From Amoebophrya sp. A120 (Eukaryota > Sar > Dinophyceae > Syndiniales > Amoebophryaceae), in contig CAJINV010000001.1 in the NCBI GenBank assembly GCA_905178155.1, positions 10,011,432-10,075,431 on the forward strand: DNA of 64,000 bases, in the 5' to 3' direction. The notes under the pieces are model-generated. The model did no database searches. It saw nothing but the letters and a program-made list of their open reading frames with translations, and had not been told where the DNA came from. The position numbers and the translations under genes are program-made. This document shows, one piece after another, positions 11,278 to 21,411 of the stretch; within the stretch, counting starts at the first letter, position 1, and each line of letters starts with the position of its first letter.

Positions 11278-12909
11278 ATGGCCCCTTCAGCTGTCCTGCT
11301 GAATCCACGTGAACGTCAGTCGCTGGCGCAGTGCTTGCTGGTTCTCGTTTGCAGCGTTGTGATCCCGTATTGCATTTTTGTCGCTTGCATCGACGTTTTG
11401 ATCGCAGAAGAAGATTTGCTTCTGGCTCTGGGCGTCATTTCCCCCGCAGTCTCGATGGTATCCGTCACAGCGCCGTCCTTCGCGGTGTTGCGAAAATTAC
11501 GTGCGTTTGTAAACCCGTACAGGCTCTTACTGCAGCACGACGATGGGGGTTCTTCCGCTTCGGTCGTCGAGCAGGATGCGGAGCTAAGTTCGCAGTCAGG
11601 GATAGACACAACAGCAGGCTCGTACGGCGGGACTACGACCGTTGGTAGAGGAGGAATAAAAAATTCAACTGCCACCTCGTCCTCTGTAGTTCTTCAGATA
11701 CGGGGTCCAACGGAAGAAGAAGTTTCAGCTTCCGACGAGTTGATATCGGCACAAAGAGGGACCACAACAACATCAGCTGCGTCAACGCCAACGGCTGCAA
11801 AACTGGGGCCAGATAATAGCGATGCAAGTGTAGAACCTGCCACAATTCTCCCAACCGCGGTGTTCAAAGCGCAAGGCGTCTGCAACGTACTAGGTGTGTG
11901 CTACGGGATCCAGGTGCGGTCGGAGGCGGTGCTGGCCAGCAACCTTGTCGGGTTGCTGTTCCAACTGTTCTTCCTTGCAGTGGCCGAGCACATGAGCAGC
12001 GTCACGCGCGCGAAGTCTGCTGACAACAATAGCATTTCCAGCGCCGCCTCAGAAGACGAGCGCGAAGATGAAGACGTGGATGACATGAACGACGACGGGG
12101 AACTGGACCCAGGCTTAGAGACTGACACTATGCAAAGAGACACCTTTCCACAAGACGGCATCGAAATGGTGCCAATCGGGAAGCAGCGACTACCGCTAAA
12201 AGGCCGTGGAGATTCATACAGTAGTACGTCTGATAAAGTAGGGACGACAAGCACGAGACAAAAACCTCCTTTTAGCACTGAAGACCAAGTAGATTTCGAC
12301 CCTCACCAACCTGCAACGTCGCGGCAATCTTGGATGGGGAGCTTCGTCTTTTCCTTCGGTTTCCGGCTTGGTCTGGTCATTTTTTGCGGCGTACAAGTCC
12401 TCAATCTGTTACTGCTCGGGCTACTCATTATCGGAGCGACCGTAGTGCTAGCGATGGCACCGTTGTTCCAGCTTCCGACGGTGGTTCGCACGAGAAGAAC
12501 CGACATGCTGGACCCGTGGATGTGCGGCATTTACCTCACCGTGAACGGGGTTTGGTCGCTCTACGGCGTGATTCTTCAAGACGTCGTGATTATTGTGCCC
12601 TCCGTCTTGAGTTACGCACTTTGTGTCTTCCAGCTCGTCGTCATCCTCTGGACGCACCGGTTTTCGCTTCTGGGCATCGCACAGTGGGACTTGAAATTCG
12701 TCTTGAAAATTGCGAACTCCTTCTCCGGGGACGGGAACAGCCGAAGAGGGAGCGGCTTGCTCCCTTCGCATTTCGAAATGCCGGCGCCGAGCGCCATCAG
12801 GCAGTCCGTGTTGATGCGGAAACGGACGAACAGGCACGCGTATCGGCCTTCGCGGAGTACCAGCCGGACGCCAGTGAGGAATTACAGCGGTGCAAATACG
12901 CCGTTTTGA
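11278..12909 (+). CDS. SWEET-like (MtN3) sugar transporter with large loops
   Basis: Single exon, 543 aa. The C-terminal part carries the clearest MtN3/SWEET signature: APLFQLPTVVRTRRT, then NGVWSLYGVILQD and a final helix. The first repeat is visible at about residues 47-72 (SPAVSMVSVTAPSF) and continues at about 200-238. SWEET proteins are bidirectional sugar carriers with two three-helix bundles and a linker helix, usually 220-250 aa. Here two hydrophilic, Ser/Thr- and Asp/Glu-rich insertions (about 73-200 and 239-355) double the length. An extra hydrophobic segment (about 19-42) precedes the first repeat. Start chosen as the first Met. The substrate cannot be told from the sequence. Confidence 0.72.
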   Translation: MAPSAVLLNPRERQSLAQCLLVLVCSVVIPYCIFVACIDVLIAEEDLLLALGVISPAVSMVSVTAPSFAVLRKLRAFVNPYRLLLQHDDGGSSASVVEQDAELSSQSGIDTTAGSYGGTTTVGRGGIKNSTATSSSVVLQIRGPTEEEVSASDELISAQRGTTTTSAASTPTAAKLGPDNSDASVEPATILPTAVFKAQGVCNVLGVCYGIQVRSEAVLASNLVGLLFQLFFLAVAEHMSSVTRAKSADNNSISSAASEDEREDEDVDDMNDDGELDPGLETDTMQRDTFPQDGIEMVPIGKQRLPLKGRGDSYSSTSDKVGTTSTRQKPPFSTEDQVDFDPHQPATSRQSWMGSFVFSFGFRLGLVIFCGVQVLNLLLLGLLIIGATVVLAMAPLFQLPTVVRTRRTDMLDPWMCGIYLTVNGVWSLYGVILQDVVIIVPSVLSYALCVFQLVVILWTHRFSLLGIAQWDLKFVLKIANSFSGDGNSRRGSGLLPSHFEMPAPSAIRQSVLMRKRTNRHAYRPSRSTSRTPVRNYSGANTPF

Positions 12910-13309
12910 GGATAATCCTTTGATGAAGAACATTATTGCGGTTTTCATTGTCTTGATGCGATGACACATGGAGTTTTTTGCCCTTCACATCCAATGAACA
13001 CACACCATTGTGCTGCTTGATGACGCTTGCAGCAAAGCATAAGTAACGTCATAGATTTAAGCTGGAACTATGCGAATAAGTACAGTTGCAATAGACAACT
13101 CCTACGCTTGCTGGTCTTCGTTCGTCTTTTGCGTCGTCCTTGCGTCCGCGTTAGAAGTAGAACGGTGAATCGATCCCAATCTGAAACTTGAACTTCTGCT
13201 GCGACACCTACAAGTCTATAAAACTTTCCGCAAGAACTACAAGTCGCTATCCGCGTTTTTTTTTTCCAAGAGGTTCGCGTTCGGGTTCGGGTTCGCACCA
13301 CCAGTCAAG
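12910..13309. other. Short spacer
   Basis: About 400 bases between the transporter and the SET-domain gene; nothing recognisable seen. Confidence 0.5.
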
Positions 13310-15106
13310 ATGCCAGGAAAGAAACCGAAGCCCTTGACTGCGACGGCGAAAGCCAAGCTGAACACTGATATGTCGCGTGCTTTGGCGCAAGCGAAGCAGC
13401 TCATCGAAGAATCGGGGACACTCTCCGAGAAGCTGGTGCTCAACCACGACAAATGGGGGGGACAAGGCGTGTTCGTGGTGAAGAAAGTCAAGGCTGGGGA
13501 AGTTCTCGCGTCTATCCCCCATGCGTTGACCATCGAGCTCTCGTACGACCCGATGAGCAACTTCGTGTGGATCCGGAACCGCGAACAAGATGACGAAATT
13601 CTAAAGAGCAACACAGATCATGAGGATCACCAGAACCCGACCTCCGCTAATGCCTTTCCTGGTTGGACGAAGGTCGAAATTTCCCCGTTCAGAAAACGCA
13701 CGGAAGTCCCCGTTTTCCGCAACACAACCGAGGCTACGATGCAAATGTGGTACCTGAACGCTTTGGTTCGAGGCCGACACGGCAATGCCCAGGAGCTCCA
13801 GATGCAACTCGACCAGTGTCCGCAAGCTGCGAGCTCCGCGCAGCTTGCGAAAACGGTCCTTCCGGACGGGGACCCCGCCGCGGAGAGGCGGTGGGTGCTG
13901 GGCACGCGCGGGCTGCGGGTTGAAGAGATGTTGAAGGACGTGGGCATTTTGCAGCGGCTTTCCAACTTGGCGCAGCTCAAGCCCGACGACTGGGAAAACG
14001 AGTTAGTACCCGGCAACACAGACCCCAGGCGGGAGTGGCGGACGATCTACCCGTTGCTGGACTTCGTGAACCACGCCATGGTGCCGAACTTGGTCGCGAT
14101 CCGGAATGAGGAAAGTACGAAGTTTGTCGCTTTGACGAACATCAAAAAACATGAAGAACTGACGATGCACTACGTCCCGCAGGGCGGGATCGAGGAGATG
14201 CTGCGGTATGGGTTCTTTCCGGACAGCAGTGAGCTCAGATTTTTAATTGAATACCACAATTTCGGGTATAAAACCGCGACGCAGAAGCAACTCGTGCGCG
14301 GAGCGGCGATGTTCGTCTGTCCCCCCGGGAGCGACTTCTGCCCGGTCGTGCTCCAGGGCCCGACGCGCACCCCGACGCTCGCTGCGGCGCGGATGGCGGA
14401 ACAGAATCCCAGCATCTTTCAGAACAATGAAACGTCGACGGTGATCGCCCACGCCCTACGGTGCCCGGTGCCGGACACGATGTCTTTGCGGCACCTGTTT
14501 GGTTTCGCGAAGGCCGTCGGCGAAGAGACGAGAAACAGTATCTCCGACATCTTGCGGCCCTCCATCAAGGCGTTTTTGGCGGAGCGCGGCTTGATCAAGC
14601 AGGTAATTAACAAACAGAAAACGGACCCCTTTCCATCTCTCCAGTGCTTTGCGTTAGCCACTTACGAAGCGGCCCCGGTTCTGGCGCTGGCACGGTACTT
14701 GAACGTGAGTATCAAACTGCAGGAGGGGTACGTTGCGGCGACCCCAGAATTGAACAGCACGAAACGGAATTTTGCCCTCACAAGGTTCATGGTGGACGAT
14801 TGCGCTGGGAACATTGCGCGCGTCGTCGAGGACATGGATTTCACGCCCGAAACGGTACCCTCGCTGAAGCGCATGCAGCAGGCCCGAGAGCGCTGGGCGA
14901 AGGCGCAGAGTTTGACCAGCAGTGGGTCTCCGCTGCTGTTGGTACTGTTTGGCTACGGTGGGACGATGGTTCTTTTGTTCCTGTTTTTCTGCTACAGAAA
15001 ATGCTGCCGAAAGAAGAAGACGGCGGTGACCGCGGAATCGAGTGAAGAGGAAAACCCACCTGGATGGAACAAGCTCGAGAAGGAAGAACTCGAAAAGCAA
15101 GACTGA
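13310..15106 (+). CDS. SETD3/Rubisco-LSMT-type SET methyltransferase with C-terminal TM segment
   Basis: Single open frame, 598 aa. The SET fold is split in the way typical of the SETD3/SETD6/LSMT group: an N-terminal part near residues 43-75 (GGQGVFVVKKVKAGE), a long insert, then the cofactor motif LLDFVNHAMVPN (about 249-260) and the C-terminal strand followed by EEMLRYGFFP (about 294-303). A helical substrate-binding-like region follows to about 520. Enzymes of this group methylate Lys or His on non-histone proteins; the target here is unknown. Unusually, residues 543-563 form a membrane helix followed by a Cys/Lys-rich end, so the enzyme is probably membrane-tethered. A 42-nt segment at 14603-14644 starts gtaatt and ends ctccag in phase; it may be a tiny intron or stay in the protein. 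Confidence 0.8.
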   Translation: MPGKKPKPLTATAKAKLNTDMSRALAQAKQLIEESGTLSEKLVLNHDKWGGQGVFVVKKVKAGEVLASIPHALTIELSYDPMSNFVWIRNREQDDEILKSNTDHEDHQNPTSANAFPGWTKVEISPFRKRTEVPVFRNTTEATMQMWYLNALVRGRHGNAQELQMQLDQCPQAASSAQLAKTVLPDGDPAAERRWVLGTRGLRVEEMLKDVGILQRLSNLAQLKPDDWENELVPGNTDPRREWRTIYPLLDFVNHAMVPNLVAIRNEESTKFVALTNIKKHEELTMHYVPQGGIEEMLRYGFFPDSSELRFLIEYHNFGYKTATQKQLVRGAAMFVCPPGSDFCPVVLQGPTRTPTLAAARMAEQNPSIFQNNETSTVIAHALRCPVPDTMSLRHLFGFAKAVGEETRNSISDILRPSIKAFLAERGLIKQVINKQKTDPFPSLQCFALATYEAAPVLALARYLNVSIKLQEGYVAATPELNSTKRNFALTRFMVDDCAGNIARVVEDMDFTPETVPSLKRMQQARERWAKAQSLTSSGSPLLLVLFGYGGTMVLLFLFFCYRKCCRKKKTAVTAESSEEENPPGWNKLEKEELEKQD

Positions 15107-15573
15107 AATCGGACGATTTCAGTTTCGAAATCATTCAAAAAGACCAGAAACTACCCAGTAGAGATCGAAAAACCGTCTTGATATCACATACCGAAAGTGT
15201 TGCATTGTCGATCAGTTTTTCCCTTTCTGGTGCTGACTGCTGCATGAAGAAATTCATTGATTCACTTGATATTTGTGTTTGACTTCGTTAACGTTCGGGC
15301 CGTGGTCGTTTCTTGGGACAAGCACTCGCGAGAGAAAGTGGAGGGCAGACACCAGCTGGTCGTGCTAGATTCGACAAGAGAAGCGGTGGAGTGACATCTG
15401 TAATCATACATAATCCACCTTTTGGATCGTTGACGCAGCTTCCAAGCTACTTCGCAATCGTAATCGTAATGCCAACCTTTTACATCAGTGTGGCCGTGTC
15501 GCTCGCACAGCTTTGATGTAGATTAAGTTGGAAGGTTGAAGCTGATTGAAGTTATTCGCGAAAGAGAAACACG
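15107..15573. other. Short spacer
   Basis: About 470 bases with no gene or clear repeat. Confidence 0.5.
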
Positions 15574-16303
15574 ATGTCTTCCGCAAATGCAGACGGAGAG
15601 AAAATTCGGGGTATACGCACCCAGCAGCCCTACACCGGAATCTGGGAAGGCCGGGCGGGAAAAGAGACCAGCGCGAAAAGCCCAGCAGAGACAACAGATC
15701 AGCCGAAGGGGTAATTTTTACTTTGTGGGTCAAGCAAAGCGTGCTCGTTTGCGATTTTGTTCTCGAGGCATTTTATTTTCGCTCTTTCGGTCCCGATGCT
15801 TTGGCTAGCGTTCGCTCCGTGAGTCGCCCACAACGCAAACAGGTTTCGCTCTGCTACGCTTGGCGCAGTGGAATATGGGTCCAGAATAGGCAAGGCGTCA
15901 GGCTGCCGGTATGTGGGTTTGTTTTCTCGACTCCAATAATTTTCCTTGAATGTGCATGTACCGCTTCGCATGTACCGCTTTGGCCACACAAAGCGCTGCA
16001 ACCATAACATCGTCCAATCGCAATGAAAACAGGTACGAGACCGTTCCCACTGGGTATTCGACGCCGTATCTGCATGCCGCTCCGTACCCGACCGACAACC
16101 AACTTTTTAAAGTTGCAACCGAGCATTTGGAATACGGGAAGGCCACCCGGCACTTTCAGCAGAACAAGCCAAAAAATGAACTGTTGACGAAAAAACCATT
16201 TGCAGACGAACTTTTCGAGAAGTCTATTCATCCCATGTTTCGCCAGGATGTGGCAATTGTGAACGGAAATGAACAACACGACAGCAAACCACCTGCAACA
16301 TGA
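15574..16303 (+). CDS. Small three-exon Tyr/Pro-containing protein, unknown function
   Basis: Exons 15574-15710, 15843-15908 and 16033-16303 give 157 aa. Donors are gtaatt and gtatgt, both acceptors end acag, and phase 2 is kept at both joins. The protein is soluble and has no signal peptide. It carries short spaced motifs (RTQQPYTGIWEGR, GYSTPYLHAAPYP, TRHFQQNKP) without low complexity, which suggests a constrained, extended binding protein. I do not recognise the family. Small filamentous proteins of axonemal microtubules look broadly like this, but that is only a guess. The three-way phase agreement and the short middle exon (66 nt) support it being a real gene. Confidence 0.6.
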
Positions 16304-16797
16304 AAGCAAACTTTCAATCCAACTTGACGCGATCTCGAGGCAGGACGTACAGGCTTCGCATCAAAGACTCTCCGGCGTCGTTTCTGTATCTATCTGTTGC
16401 ACCGCGTTCGTGATAGATTAGGCTCTCGTGATCCGACTGTCGCAGGGAAGCAATGGATATCACTTTCTCGTCATTGTAATTTCGCGAAGGAATATCAATA
16501 TGTCGTGGCCAGAAATTTAATTTTTTTGCTCGGGTGTCGTTGTCGTTTCTTGGGGTCGTACCGATGGTTTAAGTCAGTTCCTTCGCAGTAGAAATGTCGT
16601 TTCTAGGACCAGGAGGTCGTATTGTAGGTGCTTTTGGTCGTGTTGTATCAGAAGTGAAGTGGTGGAGGTTTTTTTGAAGGCGAGTAACAAGTTAACACCG
16701 ACCATCATTTTTCTTGGACCAAGCAACTGGAACAGACGCGATCTGTATTTACAAGAAGTAGTATCCTCGTCGGCTGTCAAACTAAATTTTGATCAAG
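16304..16797. other. Short spacer
   Basis: About 490 bases; no gene or strong structure seen. Confidence 0.5.
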
Positions 16798-18306
16798 ATG
16801 CAGAAATCGCTCCGGACGCCCGGGTCTATGAAGAAGAAGTACCTGACCAGTTTCCTTGATACAGCCCAAAAATCCCACCAGAACAGCGTCGTGCGGAGTA
16901 TTGCCTTCGAAATCACGCAGCTGCAAAAAGAAAATGAAGATGTTAATCCGCTGGACATCTCTCTTTCCGTCTCAGAAGAGAGTCGCGACGCCGATTTTCG
17001 CTGGAGCAAGAAGCGGTTGCATTTTCACGGCAAACGAAGGCTGACGAAAGACACTATTTCCAGTTGCAGTGACTACGAGGTTGAACCCCTGGAGGAAGTA
17101 GTGGCCCCGCAGCAGCATGCGGCAAAAAAGAGGAAGGAGGACCAATATCTTCCCCAGCAAGTGCAACAGACTCAAAAACCATCGTGGACTGCGAAACCTG
17201 TAGAAAAACAAGCTGAAAAAGAAGACAACTGCGACTCCGCCGCCGGCGGGAGCGGCTCCAGCGGTTGGAACGAAAAGCAGGAATCAGCCGCGAGTCGGCG
17301 CAGCCCCAAGAAAGAGATTTCCTCGTCCGGTGCTGGCGGTGAGTCCTCTTCGACCGAGAATGAAAACGAGCAGCGGACCCTCCGTCGACGCAGCCGCGCA
17401 AGCGGAAGCGGTGCTCCGAGCTCACCATTGAGACCCCGGTCTACTTTGCCGTTGCTGGAAGCTCTGAAGAAGGAACCGGAGGTGGAGACTGCCGAAATAT
17501 TAAAACCTGCCAAAACAGTCTGGGATCTTAGGACGACTAGTGGTGTAGCTGGCTTTCTGAAGCTCCTCAAAGAACAAAAAGGACAGCTCGTAAATAGGGC
17601 TGTTGAAGAAGAACCGTGTTCATCCGAACAACCCGTCCCGCCGCAAGCACCCGAGTCGGTTTCCTGCGTGGATGACTTCTACATGGAGGTAGACGACGAT
17701 GATGCTGACGACGACGATATGAGCGATATGGTGGAGAATATGAACATTCACAAGTTCCTGAACTTCCTCAAACTCGACGAGCGGGTCAATCTGGACAACG
17801 AGCTGATTTTGAAAACCTTCGACCGCTATGACGCGAAGAGGAAGAAAAACGACAAAACGCAGCACGCAGAGTCGTCGAGCGAGGGACCGCCGGCCGGGCG
17901 GGACCAGGAGGTTTTCCTCCGGGGAGGCTCGTTCTCCTTCGGAGCGGCTTTGGGGTCGTCCATGCGGAAACAAGTCAAACAAGCGGATGTTAACGGGGAT
18001 GACAGTATCATCCCAAGCGAGCAGTACGCAAAGCCGGAGACACAAATCACACCAGAAAGCTGCGCGGAAAGTTGCAAATTGCAACCGTTGCGACGATGCA
18101 AAACAGTCACCTGGGACGGCGCTGACGAGGGTGCGGACGCGGGAACGGGCGGGTTTGCAGCTGCCGGAACTAATGTCTGGTGCGACGAAGACATGGAGAG
18201 GCTCGGAGAAAAGCGTTCGTCGAGTAAGTCCCCGGGGCCCGCGGAATTCTTGGAACAAATTCGGCTGATGCGAGAGCAGCATCGGACAAGAAGCAGGGAA
18301 AACTGA
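16798..18306 (+). CDS. Low-complexity, probably nuclear protein
   Basis: Single exon, 502 aa, starting at the first ATG of the frame (MQKSLRTPGSMKKKYLTS). No known domain was recognised. The N-terminal 80 residues look ordered (RSIAFEITQLQKENEDVNPL). Then follow basic patches (KKRK near residue 106, RRRSRASGSG), Ser/Gly/Glu-rich linkers, and a strongly acidic stretch near residues 298-310 (MEVDDDDADDDDMSDM). Next come an ordered helix-like region (NIHKFLNFLKLDERVNLDNE) and a charged C-terminus. Mixed basic and acidic tracts with putative nuclear localisation signals point to a chromatin or RNA-processing role, but this is inference. Confidence 0.65.
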   Translation: MQKSLRTPGSMKKKYLTSFLDTAQKSHQNSVVRSIAFEITQLQKENEDVNPLDISLSVSEESRDADFRWSKKRLHFHGKRRLTKDTISSCSDYEVEPLEEVVAPQQHAAKKRKEDQYLPQQVQQTQKPSWTAKPVEKQAEKEDNCDSAAGGSGSSGWNEKQESAASRRSPKKEISSSGAGGESSSTENENEQRTLRRRSRASGSGAPSSPLRPRSTLPLLEALKKEPEVETAEILKPAKTVWDLRTTSGVAGFLKLLKEQKGQLVNRAVEEEPCSSEQPVPPQAPESVSCVDDFYMEVDDDDADDDDMSDMVENMNIHKFLNFLKLDERVNLDNELILKTFDRYDAKRKKNDKTQHAESSSEGPPAGRDQEVFLRGGSFSFGAALGSSMRKQVKQADVNGDDSIIPSEQYAKPETQITPESCAESCKLQPLRRCKTVTWDGADEGADAGTGGFAAAGTNVWCDEDMERLGEKRSSSKSPGPAEFLEQIRLMREQHRTRSREN

Positions 18307-19143
18307 AGCATTACCGACACTGATGGAACACAATAAAAGTATCGTAAGTATTGCAGTAGTGCAAGAAGGAAAATATTTTTTAATGCGGATTTTTTACACA
18401 ACGACATCAAATTAGAATTAAAAAGCTACTGACTGCCTGAATCAAATCTCATGCGTCACACACCCTAGTAAGTATGATTCAATAAAAAGAAGTACCATTC
18501 CAATTCATTGTTTCGAAGTTAGCACACATGCCAGTTTAGTTCTATCGTGCTTGTTGCAATTTATTAGCTGTAGCACGTCATGATCGTTATCTTTGGTTGT
18601 CTCACTGTATTTTAGAGTTGCGTTGTTTTGCTGTCATGTGTACATAGCAGCACTAGTGGCATCTTTCAGCTTAGTACAATGTTGTACCGATGCTATTCCC
18701 AGACCATGTCGCGCGTAGATTTTCAAAAGTTTGACTTTTCTACGGGAGCGGGTGTGGACCATTGCAGCAACTTTTACTTGTTTCCACGTCGGAATGGTGA
18801 CAATGACGGTGTCTAGTTCGTTGGGATACAACTTGTTCCATTCTCCACATAATAGCCTCTGGAAATTGTTATTGGTCAGAGCGGGCGCTAGCTGAGAGAG
18901 GGAGAGGACAACGAGGCAGTTATCTCAGTAGAAACCTTCGAAGACTTTTTGTGCCTTCCTAGATTTTAACTGCTGTTTTTCTTGAATCCACCGACGAAGC
19001 CAGGATGTAGGACGCTCGCTCGTTTTTGTTGTTTGATTTTGCTCTTGTCGCCGCTGTTGCCTTTCATCGTGCGGAATCGCGGCCCCGCCAATGAGAGGGC
19101 TGCCTTCGTAATTTCATCACTCTGGCAGCAAGAACTGCCCAGG
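18307..19143. other. Spacer before the coiled-coil gene
   Basis: About 840 bases. From 18982 the frame of the next gene is open but has no ATG until 19144, so I treat this part as 5' leader. Nothing else recognised. Confidence 0.5.
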
Positions 19144-21411
19144 ATGCGGCGGCCGACGGAATATCTTGGTGTCATTTTGGGGTTCCAACTTGGGCTTACC
19201 ACCGTTTCTGCCCTGGGCCCGGTCATTCAAGTTCTGGAAAAGCTGCAGACCGACCTGGCAGAAGAGCACAAAGAAAAGACGTCATACTTCGAGGAGCTCT
19301 TGCAGAACTGCAAAGCTGACGTCGATTCAGAAACGGCTGTGGTTGAGTCCTCCAAAAACCAGGTCGACACCTTGAAGAGCAGCCTGGCCACTTTCCAAGG
19401 TCGCATCGGCACCGAACAGGACGCCCTCTCGAGCCTGGGAGAGGACGTCACGAGTCAGGAGGCCGAGATCGGCAAATTGAAAAAGCAGAAGCAAACGAGG
19501 AAGACCGAGTTTATCGCCGCCCGGGAGTCTCTGACCAAGACTTTGCTTGCGTTGGAGCGCGCTGCTCGGGAGTTCAATGACGGAAAGAAAGCCGAAGCAG
19601 AGAAGGATGCGGGCGTCCTCGACGGAGCCGCGCAAAAGTCCGCCGCTAATGCACCCCTAGGCACTATGATCGAACAGATGTCGCAGAGCACGCGGGAAAA
19701 GTTGCAGAAGCTGATCCAAAGTCACAAGCAGGAATCGGAAAAAGTGCAAGACTTGGAGCGGAGTGTGGAGCAAGCGTTGCTGCAAACGCAGGACGACATG
19801 ACGGAAAAAAAGGAGACGGTGGAGACACTGCAGGTCGACGCCGGGCGGGCCACGCGGGAGCTCGCGAAGAGCAAGGAGGCTCTGAAAGCCGCGACCGCAT
19901 CGTTGAAGGATGAGCACGTGGCCTGCGCAGACCACGCAAAGGAGAAGGAATTCGTGCTGAACGCTCTGGCGGCGCAGTTGGAGAACGTGAAAGTGGCACT
20001 AGACAGCTTGCAGAAAGGGAAGGCAGAGGTTGAGGAAATCAAAAAGAATAAACCAGTTGAGGGGGAGAAGGAAGCGAAAGGAGAACAAACTAAGGCAAAA
20101 CCTGCAGTCGAAAAAGAGCAAAAGGAGGACGCTGCAGAGGCAGAAGCCGCGGATGAGGCGGAAGAGACCTCCGAGAAAGTGGATAGTGGTGCGGCACAAG
20201 AACAAGCGGAGAAAGAGAAATCTCCTACAGCAGGAGAGCAGAAAAGCGCACAGGACGACAAGACCGAGGCTGACGCTGCGGCGCAGGAAGATGAAGATGC
20301 GGACCAAGAGTCCGATCCGGATGATGCGTCGATAGTGGAAGAACCGGCGAAAAGACAAACCTCTTTCCTGCAGCAGCGCAGCCAGTCCTCGACTTTGGCA
20401 GCAACCTCGAACAATAGAAAGCTCGTTCTTTCCTCGCGCCAGCTCCGCTTGCAGCAGGCGTCTTTGTACCTGAAAAAAGTGTCCCCGCAGCTTGCTTCGC
20501 TTGTGCAAGCGAACGTCAATTTTGCGAGCAAAGACAGTCCCTTCGATAAAGTTACCGCCATGATCAAACAGATGATCACGAAATTGGAGCAGCAGCAGGC
20601 CGAGGACCAAAGCCAGGACGACTACTGCAAGCAAAGCTTCGCCAAAGCCGAAGCGAAGAAGAAGAAGCTGGAAAAGGAGGTAGCGAAATTCAAGGAACGC
20701 ATGGAAACCACAGAAAGCTTAGTAGAGCAGCAGAATGTTTCTGCGAAGAAAACCGCGAAGGACTTGCTATTGGTACAAGAAGAGCAGAAAAAAGACGCTG
20801 CGCTACGAACTTCCGGAAAAGCGGAAAATGAAAAGATCTTGGCGGAAACAACCGCCCACGAGAAAGCACTGGCCGGTGCCGTCGCTGCTATGGAAGGTCA
20901 ATCCGGCAGTAGTGGAGCAGCTCCTGCGCCGTCTTTCTTGCAAATTGGGACGATGATGAAGACTGTTGTAACAAGAAAATTGTCCTCTGCGGCGACCACA
21001 CAGACCGGCACGACCAATAAAGGCAACACGGCCAATGGCTCTGTCCTGGAACTTCTGCGCCACCTGCACGCGGAAGCAGAGGATTTGCTGCGGAGCACGG
21101 CGAAAGAGGAAAAAATTGCGGCCGCACAATTTACGGAGCTGACGAACAAGCGAAAGGTGGAAACTGCGGTGCTGCAGAAAAAGGAGGAGATGACGGAGTT
21201 GGAAAAGCAGCGACTGAAAACGCAGCTGTTGCAGCAGAAGGAAGACGTACGGTTGACGGAGGACGAACTCAGCGCGGTTGTCGAAGGAATTGCAAACTTG
21301 AAAGACCAGTGCACGCCCAAGACGCTGACGCCGGAGGAGAAGCAGGCGCGCCGTCAGGAAACATTGGATTCGTTGAAGGAGGCACTAGAGATTTTAGAAG
21401 GGGAGGAATAA
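19144..21411 (+). CDS. Secreted coiled-coil protein of a family common in alveolates
   Basis: Single exon, 755 aa. The ATG at 19144 is the first in frame and gives a signal peptide over about residues 1-25. The mature protein is mostly charged helix with heptad-like spacing. Three related modules appear: about 28-100 (VIQVLEKLQTDLAEE...), about 465-560 (VTAMIKQMITKLEQQQ... followed by DDYCKQSF) and about 635-755. The last ends in the recognisable pattern DQC..., TPEEKQARRQETLDSLKEAL, EILEGEE. From memory, proteins with this layout (a Cys after each helical hairpin and an R-x-E-x-L-x-x-L-x-E-A-L ending) are expanded in dinoflagellates and relatives; their role is unknown. An acidic Glu/Ala/Lys-rich linker (about 290-440) separates modules one and two. 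It probably works in the secretory pathway or outside the cell. Confidence 0.8.
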   Translation: MRRPTEYLGVILGFQLGLTTVSALGPVIQVLEKLQTDLAEEHKEKTSYFEELLQNCKADVDSETAVVESSKNQVDTLKSSLATFQGRIGTEQDALSSLGEDVTSQEAEIGKLKKQKQTRKTEFIAARESLTKTLLALERAAREFNDGKKAEAEKDAGVLDGAAQKSAANAPLGTMIEQMSQSTREKLQKLIQSHKQESEKVQDLERSVEQALLQTQDDMTEKKETVETLQVDAGRATRELAKSKEALKAATASLKDEHVACADHAKEKEFVLNALAAQLENVKVALDSLQKGKAEVEEIKKNKPVEGEKEAKGEQTKAKPAVEKEQKEDAAEAEAADEAEETSEKVDSGAAQEQAEKEKSPTAGEQKSAQDDKTEADAAAQEDEDADQESDPDDASIVEEPAKRQTSFLQQRSQSSTLAATSNNRKLVLSSRQLRLQQASLYLKKVSPQLASLVQANVNFASKDSPFDKVTAMIKQMITKLEQQQAEDQSQDDYCKQSFAKAEAKKKKLEKEVAKFKERMETTESLVEQQNVSAKKTAKDLLLVQEEQKKDAALRTSGKAENEKILAETTAHEKALAGAVAAMEGQSGSSGAAPAPSFLQIGTMMKTVVTRKLSSAATTQTGTTNKGNTANGSVLELLRHLHAEAEDLLRSTAKEEKIAAAQFTELTNKRKVETAVLQKKEEMTELEKQRLKTQLLQQKEDVRLTEDELSAVVEGIANLKDQCTPKTLTPEEKQARRQETLDSLKEALEILEGEE

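Noticed and set aside
19722-20634. Long minus-strand ORFs opposite the coiled-coil gene
   Set aside because: Antisense shadows of Glu/Lys/Ala codons giving Ser/Phe/Leu-rich products without domains.
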